DNA from: Prinia subflava
Taxonomy: Eukaryota; Chordata; Aves; Passeriformes; Cisticolidae
Assembly: GCF_021018805.1 (NCBI RefSeq)
Contig: NC_086259.1
Coordinates: 8,800,001 to 8,864,000 of the forward strand
DNA: 64,000 nt
Direction: 5' to 3'
Under the pieces are notes generated by a model. It saw nothing but the letters and a program-made list of their open reading frames with translations, searched no databases and was not told the origin of the DNA. Numbering within the stretch: the first letter of the stretch is position 1; each line of letters begins with the position of its first letter. Positions 54,029 to 64,000 of the stretch are shown piece by piece. Position numbers and translations under genes: made by a program.

Positions 54029-54220
54029 CTCATCTGCCACGAGCTCCACTGCAAATGGATGGGAGCACCCAGAGCCCTCATCTGCCATGAGCTCCACTGC
54101 AAATGGATGGGAGCACCCAGAGCCCTCATCTGCCATGAGCTCCACTGCAAATGGATGGGAGCACCCAGAGCCCTCATCTGCCATGAGCTCCACTGCAAAT
54201 GGATGGGAGCACCCAGAGCC
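54029..54220. repeat. Tandem repeat, 48-bp unit, exactly 4 copies
   Basis: There are four head-to-tail 48-bp copies starting CTCATCTGCCATGAGCTCC and ending CACCCAGAGCC. The only difference I saw is CCACGAG in copy 1 against CCATGAG in copies 2-4. As 48 is a multiple of 3, every frame shows a 16-residue peptide repeat; those frames are explained by the tandem structure and not by a gene. Confidence 0.97.
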
Positions 54221-54320
54221 CCTGCCCTCGCCTGCCCCGCTGGGCTGAGCCCAGCACACAGCACACACAGGCAGGGTGCTAAGGGAGGTGGATACACGAG
54301 GAGATGGGGTGCAGGGTGGC

Positions 54321-54346
54321 CAGGGACAGGGGACAGGGACAGGGGA
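54321..54346. repeat. 13-bp direct duplication
   Basis: Two perfect copies of CAGGGACAGGGGA lie head to tail, about 100 bp after the 48-bp array. Confidence 0.9.
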
Positions 54347-55244
54347 CAGCAAGCACTGTCTGCCTGTGGGCACCCTCCTCTCTGCATTGTTATATGCACT
54401 CATTTCTAAGGCAACTGTCACCATAGTGTCTGTACCTTCTTTCAAAAATACATCTACTATGAGTAAACAGGCACTTTAAAGCTCAAGTGAAACAAAACAG
54501 GTGAATCCAGAATTCCCCACATTGCTCATAAAATCACAGATTTTACTTCAGCAACCAAGGATTTAAATGTTCTTGTTCCATTTGTAATGCAACTGGATGA
54601 CAGAAACATTTATGTGTTGAAGCCCTACCAAACCGAAGAAAGTAAAGTAGAGAAAGAGAAGATTAACACCTCTACAATTCATGTCCAGGACTTCAAATCC
54701 ATGAGTGAAACTCACAAGTTGTGAAGTGATCCTTTGATCTGCTAGAAATGCCATAAGAAGGCTGAGCTTACCCAAAGACAAGATGATGTGATGATGCAAG
54801 TAACAGACCAGAGGTGGGTCAGCAAGGGCAACAACAAAGGTGTTACTCAAATAATTGCGGTATCTTACACCTTCCTCCAAACTCCAGGTTTAGAAGTTGT
54901 ACTGTGGAGGCTCCGCTACCCCCTGTGCACTGCTGAGATACAGAGTGAAGATGTACAAATCTCAGGAACCACCCAAACAATGTTTGCAAACAGGGGGCTG
55001 TGTGTTGGAAGACATCAGACCCAAGGCTGGCAGCTGGCAGAGACAAGGTGCACGTGGCAGAGGTCAGCTGGAGGGGATGGCACCGGCCAAAGGGAGGCCA
55101 GAAAGGCCTTGACTGTTTCCTGAACGTAACAACAGGGTTGAAGTTTCAAAACCAAGTCAAAGCAACATGAAATTCAAATGCTGGGCTTTGCACAGAGAAT
55201 GCAGGGTCTCACCACATCAGATTTTTTGCAAACTTTGCTTCCCT

Positions 55245-55274
55245 GGGGAAGAAAAAAGAAAAGAAAAAAAAAGG
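55245..55274 (+). repeat. 30-bp homopurine tract
   Basis: Pure A/G on the plus strand, beginning GGGGAAGAAAAAAGAAAAG and ending in an A run plus GG. Simple low-complexity sequence. Confidence 0.85.
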
Positions 55275-56740
55275 CAGGGGAAATACGAGGAAGAGCACTG
55301 TTTTTACATTAGGGCTATGAAGTTTCTCTGTAAGCAGGACACTAAATAAATTTACCTGTGCTGGCCTTGTATTGAGACACCTAATGAGAATACTGAAAGG
55401 TTAACACCTAACACAGGCTAATGACACAAAGAAAGGGGAATGTTCTGCAAATAATCTACATGTATGGAAACAGGAACCAAACCCAGGAGGAATGGAAGTA
55501 GATAACTAGGACCTGCAGATGAGCAGTGAGGCCATAACTCCTTGCACTACGTCTTGTTCTGGAAAAGCACACAGAGATTCAGGTCCAACAGCAGACTGAG
55601 TATTCCCTGCCTCAAACTGCAGGCTGCTCCCCATTGCTGCTAATGGGGATCACCCTTCTGCATTCTGCTTAGTCAAATCCATCCAACCATGTGCACTTCT
55701 GCAAAATAAACCTCACAAAAACAACACTGTCCCACCTGCTGTGGTTAGACCAAGAGCCACATCCCTTCAGACCCTACTGCCATGGACAGCAAGTAGCCTT
55801 TTCCCTTAGACAGGGAGCTGATGTCAGCTCTCCAGCTCATCTCATCATCACCATAAATCAAGTTCCACTTCACAGCTATTTTTCCACTGTTGATTTCATC
55901 CAGACCTAATAGAAGCCAATGCAAAGTCTTCCATTTCACAGGATCTGAGCAGCTCCAGATGGCAGGAAACCCTAATTTTCAGACTTAGGTTTGAGGTAGA
56001 GGGTTTAATACCAATGAAAAATTCACACTTGCAAATATGATAAAAAGAACAGAAGATTACTTAAACAGCAAGCAACTACCTTGAGGGACACTGATGAAAT
56101 TGTAAAGCACACAACCAACTCTAGTCTTACACAAGTTTTACTCTCTTACTTCATAATTCTTCAAAGCAGGTTTTACTACATTATGCCTGGAGCCCTCATC
56201 CCAGCTGCAGCGAGCTCCAGCAGGAGCAGAGCTGCTGTACCAAACACTTTGTTTAGCATCACACTCCCCTCCACAAATATCCCATTCAGCACCCAGGGCT
56301 ATTAATCACAGCTGAAAAGAAGCCTTTGACCAGATTTCCACACCTCAGCCTAAAAAAATACACCAGTTTTTAGTGCAAATCCTTTAAAGTTGGAAGCTGT
56401 TTCACTAGTGAACTCTCTTTGCAGCATAGGTAGCACAGCGAAAGAGAGGAGGCTTTTCCTGACCAGCCATTTTAATTAGAGCTACAAGGGCTTTTAAAAA
56501 CCCATCTGGTGAGTGGTATTATTTCCCCCTTTCCCCCTCCTCAGAAAGGCCAAGGTTTGGAGTGCTGGGCACCCCAGGCTGTCAGTGCTCCCACTCTGCT
56601 GCTGTCCCAGGCCGTGTCAGGGCTCAGCCCTGGCCAGCCCAGCTCCAGCTTTCCTGGAGAGAGCTGGGTTTGGCCAGGCATTGGTGGGAGTTCATTTCTC
56701 CAGCAATCCCTCACTGTGGCTCTTTTGTGTATGCAAGCTT

Positions 56741-56769
56741 GTGTGTGCGTGTGTGTGTGTGTGTGTGTG
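56741..56769. repeat. (GT)n microsatellite
   Basis: About fourteen GT dinucleotides with a single GC interruption near 56747. Open frames through it yield alternating Cys/Val and are not genes. Confidence 0.95.
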
Positions 56770-59312
56770 GCAATACTCCCCAGGCTCGCTCATTTTAATG
56801 CTGCTTTCTCCCCAGATGGAAATATACATATTCTTATTAAGAAAAAAAAATGTGCAAAGTATAAATTTGCATCTATGATCATTTCTGGTTCATAAATTGT
56901 ATTTTAATAATAAAACAAAATATTCTCCTGTATTGCCTCTTAAACACTAACAGTAAAGTCTGTCTTATTTGTATATGAGCTTAACTGTTTTCACGAAAGA
57001 GCACGCAAATGGTATAAAATGTAAATGAAATATAGATAAAAGGATAAATAAAAGCAGGAGCAAAACTAATACATGGAGAATCCTGCCTCCTCCTTTTGAT
57101 TCACGTGAGTGGATGCCTCACACTTCTCTACTGCAGAATTTTATTACACAGGTTGAGGGGAATTCTCCAGCTGAGATTTTTCTACTAGAAAGACAGGCTT
57201 TGTTGGCTGCATTAAGGTGATAGAAATTACAATGAGGGAGAGAAAGTTGTATGTATCACATATAGCCCTTCGTAGCATCAAATTTAATTTGCAGAAAAAC
57301 CAACACAACCACCATAAAGTGGAAACTAATATTTTTTATATCCCCTTAACAACCTGTCCTTAGTGCTAACATACCATAAAGAAATTTCAACATCTTGTTA
57401 TATGTGTGGCTTATTTTAAACAACACTAAAAGGAGAACACAGTTCTTATTGAAAATTGGCACACTCACAAAGAAAGGGGGAAAGCTGGCTTTTAAAACTT
57501 TATCCCAAAGCATACTTTTTTCTTTTATTCCTATTAAATGTACAACCCTTCCACTGAAATGAAACATAGAAAGAGTTTCCAAATATTTTATAATTCTGAA
57601 TGGATTTCCCTAGTGTAACAGTAATAATATTTTTACAGTTAAAAGATCCACTGATTTAATAAGTGTGATTTGTGTATTTAGAAAATTCATTAGAGCAGAC
57701 ATTCCCCAACATTTTTCGATTTATTTATTTATTTAGCCTAATTTGGGTACACTACTTCAAAAGAACGCTTAGAGCTTCCCAGTTCCTTAGTCACTCACTA
57801 ATAACATCTAATAATTAATAAAGACATGTAAATTCTTAACTCCCAGAACTATTCCAAACTTACTATCTGTACGCTTCATGTCATGTCTCACTTATAGATA
57901 TCTGCATTACTTTGTTTCATAAAATGCTGAAGGGACACGTAGTTATCTTCCTCTCCACCAAGAGTGAATATTCAGGCACGATGCAACCAAAGCAAAACTA
58001 AACCCAAGCCTGAGCAAGCCTCTCCTCCAGGAGCCTGCAGAGTTCTCCAGCCAGCCATGGAGAGGAGTTTAGCTCTTCCACGGCATGGTCACGTCCCTTC
58101 TGCAAATGTCCCCTGCCCACGTGCGTGTGGCAATGCCACCGTGCAGAAATGCAAGGCAGGTGTCAAGTGAGTGCTTTGGAGTAATCTCGTTAGTACTGAT
58201 TTTTACAATTTGGAGAAGCCAGGGGGAATGAACCAGCAAAATGTGCAGCTGTGACATGAAAAGGAAAGGCCCATTTTAAGGGTAAATGCAGTGCTTGGGA
58301 CAGTGATTCCCAATGTGTCTGCAGAAAAAAAAAGAGGGCACAAGCAAACACCTCATCCCCCTTCATAAGGCCACAGCCCTGTCCAACCTCTGCCTCCAGA
58401 GCTGCTAAAATGCCTCTCCTACAGGCAGAGACCATGAGGAATAGCATGAACTCAAAACACCTTTTCTTGGAGGCAAACAGTATTATTGTGTCTGCTTCTC
58501 TACTACAAGTGTTCCTGTCAGGGCTTTGTGTTCTGAAACATTTCCTTGTCATATTTATCTGCTTGTTTTGATTTCTTGTCTTCTGCCCCGAGGAAGGCTG
58601 CCAAAACCCTGAGTCCTGTCTCCTACAAGTGCTGCTAAGCCTCCGAAACAGGGTGTGGGGATTTCCACACATGGCTCAAGCCTGTATGTTGATAAAAGTT
58701 TACTTAAGAAATACAACTTGCTTAAAGTTTTGTATTTAAATTTCAGTGGACTAAATGAATGGGGCTTAAAAGAAGAATGAAAATAGCCCTACCTCCCTAA
58801 ATAAAAGCCAAACTGAGATAGAAAAAAAAAATATCAGCACAAAAACATCTACCTTTTGAAACAAAGAACTTCCTTCCAACCTAAGCACTATGAAAAAGAC
58901 TGAGATAATTAATTTACAGTCAAGACAAACAGGGCCACTTAGCTGAACTAATGTTTTTTTTCCCAGGCAAAATTCACCCATAGCCAAAGGGTCAGTGAAG
59001 CACAAATTTTTATGACAGCTGAATGTATTTCCTACCTGTGCTTCTATTTTTTCCTCTTAATGAGATTTTGCTGGGGATTTCTTTTGATCTCCTGGTAGAA
59101 TCTCATGGAAATCGTGCGGTAAATGAAAGCTGTGTTGGTTCTTGGGCCATGCTTACTCATGTTTCATGGTGCAGTCGTGCTTTGGCCATGCCTGCATCCT
59201 ACAGAAACCCCTTTGAGGCACTGTGACAAATGAAGGGCCTGAGCAGCTCAGCAGCAGAGAGGGATCAACCACTGCTGTCCCTTCTGCGCCAGTTATGGAC
59301 ACAGCCCATGCT

Positions 59313-59617
59313 GGAACCACCCCTCTGCATTAGGGCTGGCTTGGGAACCACCCCTCTGGATTAGGGCTGGTTTGGGAACCACCCCTCTGGATTAGGGCTG
59401 GTTTGGGAACCACCCCTCTGGATTAGGGCTGGTTTGGGAACCACCCCTCTGGATTAGGGCTGGTTTGGGAACCACCCCTCTGGATTAGGGCTGGTTTGGG
59501 AACCACCCCTCTGGATTAGGGCTGGTTTGGGAACCACCCCTCTGGATTAGGGCTGGTTTGGGAACCACCCCTCTGGATTAGGGCTGGTTTGGGAACCACC
59601 CCTCTGGATTAGTGCTG
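59313..59617. repeat. Minisatellite, 31-bp unit, nearly 10 copies
   Basis: Units begin GGAACCACCCCTCTGGATTA and continue GGGCTGGTTTG. Starts fall every 31 bp from 59313 to 59592. The first copy has GCATTA and GGCTTG variants, the last breaks off after GGATTAG, and the internal copies look identical. There are no spacers between units. The array is intronic and likely length-variable. Confidence 0.97.
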
Positions 59618-62600
59618 ACTGCCTTCCAGGATGGGCTCTTAAGGTGAGCATCACTCAAGTGGATAGAAAACCTTCCATTGATCAGAGAGCCAACCCTGTA
59701 ATCAATAAAGGCACAGACGTCCTTCCTCCTCCATCATGGAAGCAATCTGTCTAAAAATGTGCAATCATTCTTTTTTGTTACGGCAAGGTTTTGTGATTGT
59801 CTAGGAAGCAGCAGACAAAATGTTTCTCCTAAGTGCCTGCAATAGTCATTGCAGTTCTCTTACGCCAAGGGAATGCTGTGCCCCTGACCTGCAGCTCCTC
59901 CCATGGCAGTCCTTTGGCACCAGCCCCCAGTGCCCGTGCCAGAGGCTGCCTTGTGCCCTGGTTAGTGCTGGTACCTTGCTGGTGAGCCTTTGCCACATCT
60001 TAACTCACTGCACTGCCTCTGGGCAGCCCTGAGCACACCTCAGCCTGCATTTCCCTGCAGACTACTAAAATCATCTCCTGGATTCAAGTTCAGGGGGATG
60101 GAGTGTGTTCTTCCACATCTTTTCAAACTTGGAACATTTTACTTCAAATATAAGCAACATTGCACTTGCCCACTTCTCACTTCAACAGACAGCCTGGCAC
60201 CAAGGTTCTGGTTGGTTCTGAGTGCTCAGAGCAATAGCACATCTCCATGCCTGCTCACCAACAGCCCCAACATATAAAAGACTAGAAAACTTGAGGTATT
60301 TAACATTATACAGCATCTTAAGGCCCACTTAAAAGTCAGGGTTTGGTATTTTGGCAAGAGAATTACTAACCAGCTTTCCAAAATAGGACATGTGAGTAGC
60401 TCCTGTTGAAGCAGGAACTCAGCCTGGAAATTTTTGTTCATCTTTTCAGGGTACAGAACACCTGACAGAGCTAACACTTGTTCTAATTCCTTAAACCTTG
60501 AAGAAAAAAATCTCCTGCTCTAAAATATAATCATCTACATTCATTCACACTTGCATTTTAAATAAGCTAGTGCACTTTTGATTAAAAAAAAATATTTTTC
60601 CACATCTGTGCATATATGATAAATGTTGTTCAAGACCACAAATCAGTCTCCTAAAAAAAACACACTCTACCCCAACTCAGCTGAACCTGAAGGTTGCTTT
60701 AAAAAGTCTGGTTTGGGGCTATTCGAATTAGGAGTGAAGCCTTCTCTTCTAACCAGACTCATCACTTATTTACATGGAAGTAAGAAGATCATAAAAGAGG
60801 AAGCAGGGTAATGATGTACAGACCAGCTGCTTACTGGGTACCCTCAGAAATGTGACACGCTGAAATGACCAAGAGGGGACAGGAGACTTTGGAAAGCAGC
60901 TCCAGGGCTGGCAGGAGGTACATCAGCTCACTCCCAGCACCTCCTTTCCAGCTTTACCCTTCCTTCCCCACACCTTGGATGCCCCACCAGTCAGTCCCAT
61001 GAAGAAGTGCAGGAATAAATGGCTAAAGTTGGCTACATTTTTGTCAAATGCTGGTTTTTTTCTCCCTCAAACAACAGGTCCATGTGAAGAAACCAACCTT
61101 CCATGTTTCCAAATGTGTAACCTTTCAAAAAGCCCTTTTGCTCCAGCAGCAGTGCAGCTCCCACAGGCCTCGTGTGTCTGAAAAGAAGCACCCACAACTG
61201 GCTTTGTGGGCAGTGGCACCTTCTGAAGGGTCTTTGGCTGCAGTGTGCTGAAATAGCTGAGGGTGTAGTGCCACAGTATTCAAGGACAGCAAGTTACCAT
61301 CCTTTACACTTTAACTGGGAACAAGACTCATTAATACCTCCATCACTGTTGTGCTCCCATCAAAGCACCAGCCAGCAGGTCAGGATCAGTGAAAACCCCC
61401 AAACCTCCAGCAGCCAGGGCTGTTTGCAAAACCAAAATGAGAGAGCTTTTAATAACTCAAAAATGCAGCGTGATGGTTTGGAACAGCAGCTTTTCATTTC
61501 AGCAAGTTTATATTACAGTATATGTCTCCTTGAGCTAAGAGATCGTTTGTTTAAATTACTTGATTATATGTAATGATCCTTCTCTTATAAAACAAGATTC
61601 AACATTGCCACTGGGGGAGAGGGCGGAAACGGCACAGAAATTTAACAAGAAAGAAAAAATATCATACAACTCTTGCTGTAATAAAACATTAGGAGAATTT
61701 TTACTTGACTGTTGAAAAAATGCAAAGCTAGAAACATGTTTTACACCAGCTATTAACACTAACTCTTCATTCACAGAGTATAATGTACAGCTTTGATCAA
61801 GCAATAGGATCCACATGCTCACAAAATATTTAACATTAAATACATAGCATGGAATTAGTCTCCAACAATTTATGCCATTGCCTCCTGCCACTCTATGTTT
61901 TCCTAAACCTTGGAGTCCAATTCGCATATGTAAGTCAGATTATTTTATTTTTAACCTAATAGGAAATGGAAATAATTTATTTCAAATGCCAGAAAGTGTA
62001 TGGTTTCAAAAAAGTCTTTTGCACTTTTATGGACTGAGATGAGAAACAAAATTCAAATGAAATGAGAACAAAAATTCAAATTTAATAAAATCTGAGAGCT
62101 GGAAATGTAAAAATCATTTACCATTGAGTTGGAAAGCAGCTTACACATATATTATGAATATTTTCTGAAAACATGCCACAGGGCAGACAAGAAAAATAAG
62201 AGCTTACCTATCTGCCTAATTTTTATTCTGCAACTTTTAAGATGAAAAGGATGGATCTTGTCTTTTTACACTTAATTGAGCTTAACTGAGGGAAGAAAAG
62301 ATGGACCTGCTCCCAAATGAGAAGAGACGGATAGTGATGTGTTTATCCTGTTGAAATAATTTATCAATCTGGATCCTCCCACTACTTCCCAGAGGCAGTT
62401 CCTGGTTGCCCACGGTCATTAGGCCAATTTCAGCTTTTCCTAAGCAGCCCTGAGGAGGAGGAGGAGGAAGCACATCTCTGGCAGGGCGGTGCTGCCCTCC
62501 TGCTTGCAGTCTCTGGAGCAGAGGGTGTTGGCACTGCAGGTGCCACGGCCCCAGGGGACACTGCAGGTCTCTGCTATCTGGGGACAGCTCCTCTGCAGGA

Positions 62601-64000
62601 GCAGGTCGTGCCCAGGGATCCCAGTGAGCAGGGGAAGCAGAAAACACAATGCTGAGAGTCACTCAGTCTAACACAAGATTCATTTCTAAAGAAAATAAAT
62701 AAATTAATAAAGCCCCAATACAATAATCTCTCCATCACTCATGTTTTATCATGAGCTTAATCCTGAAGGCTTTCTGTTTCTGGAGGCATAGATAGCTCTG
62801 AATCAAAATTATTACTCATTTTATTAAATCTAACATTTGCATATTGGACAAGAATAGGAAACACTGGCTGTAAATACACTTTCTGACCACCCAGCCTCAC
62901 TTATCCACAGCACAGTGGCTGCACTATGAGGGGGGAGAACCACAAGTGAGAACAATTGTATTTTTGGAGAGAGTTCTTGGTGATCTATGTTTAAACACAG
63001 AAGCCATTCTTCATAGCATCCCTTCCTCTACCCACCCCCACGGGACATTATCACTCCTGGACAACACTCAGAGCCTTTGTCTGTGTGTCCAACATGAGGG
63101 GAGAAAAGGACAGATGTTCAAGAGCCAAAGTGAAAATGCCTGCATGGAAGGGTGAACCATTATGAGATGACAAAGCTTTCACCAATAATTTTCACTGTAT
63201 CTTAAGAAAACATCTAAATCTATCCCAAACATGGACTTTTCTTCTGCTAACCACCCAGAATATTATTTTTCTCATACATATTAGCTCAGTGGTGTCTCCA
63301 ACCAGGCATCTGGTAACATGATGTACTTGTTTGGGGTTTGGTCTAGGAGGTATCACAGATTCACAGCATAAATATATCTAGGTGTTTATGTATGTTGGTA
63401 CACATATCTACAACCTCTTTCTTTTTTTTTTTTTCCTAGCAAGAGTATCTGATTCGGGGATCTATTTAGAATTTTTTATTTATCAATCAGATTTTACACT
63501 ATCAACAAATATTCTTCAAAACTTAAAAGCCATTTCCTGTCTACACTCAGCTTTTCCAGTAAGATGGTTTATAGCTACACAATCGGTCCTGCCAGGCAGA
63601 AATTTGAAATGGACAAAGGATCATTTTCACCCTGATTTACAGCTAGGATGGCAAGGCAGGATAGTCACCTGGGGCAGATGAATTTTCTTACATTGTCCTG
63701 CTTCTGTAGCTGAAGGCTTCAAAAAAGGAATACTGTCCTTCAAGAGCTGCAGCAGTGTTTCAAGTGGTTCTCCACCCTATCATTGCTAAACATTCACACT
63801 TTTAACTTAATAGACAAAAGGAATAGATTAAAAAGTTCCAAAGTACCCACACAACAGCCGTGTTTGTAACCTCACAGAAATGCCCTTTCCCTGCTCCCCA
63901 GCAGGTAATCCTTGCTGTGCTGAAATCAAAGTGCTGGAAGAAGAGCCTGGCACTGCGGTGCCGGGCAGGAGCAGCTGTATGACCCTGCCTGCATGGGCAG

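Larger units (their letters stand above)
44765..64000 (-). other. ZNF423: ZNF423 intron upstream of the 60-bp exon (incomplete)
   Basis: This sequence is 5' of the 60-bp exon in the gene's direction and is presumed to be intron, because I found no first coding exon encoding a basic MSRRKQAKPR-like or MHKKR-like start and no CpG-island promoter. It contains three minisatellites (51263, 54029 and 59313), a GT microsatellite at 56741, two homopurine tracts (52958 and 55245), a short TTTA run near 57719-57735, a 13-bp direct duplication at 54321-54346 and an octamer-containing palindrome at 45080. GC-rich islets surround the minisatellites and 52500-52670. The remainder is AT-rich unique-looking DNA with no gene I can support. 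Confidence 0.75.

Noticed and set aside
53780..54445. 221-codon minus-strand frame and overlapping frames with 16-residue repeats
   Set aside because: The repeated part is the 48-bp tandem array; the rest shows no recognisable domain, and similar frames are open on the other strand.
58866..58895. CTTCCTTCCAACCTAAGCAC, similar to a CR1 3' end
   Set aside because: Too short and diverged, with no flanking CR1 sequence.
59313..59617. Possible CRISPR array
   Set aside because: The 31-bp units are directly adjacent with no spacers, and the window is vertebrate.
59313..59617. Interstitial telomere repeat
   Set aside because: TTAGGG occurs once per 31-bp unit and never in tandem.

Overview
This window is vertebrate, most likely bird, intronic DNA. 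Two small coding exons on the minus strand match ZNF423 (OAZ/EBFAZ), a many-fingered C2H2 zinc-finger transcription factor. A bird is suggested by the ZNF423 peptide, a CR1 LINE 3' end plus one old reverse CR1-like tail as the only recognisable interspersed repeats, overall low repeat content, and short GC-rich islets with minisatellites set in AT-rich sequence. Species and chromosome cannot be read from the sequence.

Layout: the gene runs right to left. 44765-64000 is the upstream intron, and the first coding exon was not found in it. A 60-bp exon lies at 44705-44764, followed by a 25.6-kb intron (19092-44704). A 201-bp exon at 18891-19091 carries an acidic segment and the first, C2HC-type zinc finger. 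1-18890 is the start of the next intron. The large exon with most of the fingers is not in the window and must lie beyond position 1. Both exons are phase 1 at each end and join in frame, giving 87 residues of continuous ZNF423 N-terminus.

Features inside the introns: a roughly 0.8-kb CpG island (about 12.94-13.73 kb) with strong minus-strand splice donors, a candidate alternative promoter; three minisatellites in the upstream intron (23-bp unit at 51.3-52.1 kb, 48-bp unit at 54.0-54.2 kb, 31-bp unit at 59.3-59.6 kb); several microsatellites and homopurine or homopolymer tracts; and octamer-bearing segments that could be enhancers.

Apart from the two exons, the open reading frames look like chance or repeat-derived frames. 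I saw no operon, CRISPR array, intact mobile element, rRNA or tRNA gene, and no clear sign of a previously undescribed system. The items most worth checking are the intronic CpG island, the highly homogeneous 31-bp array and the long 23-bp array.
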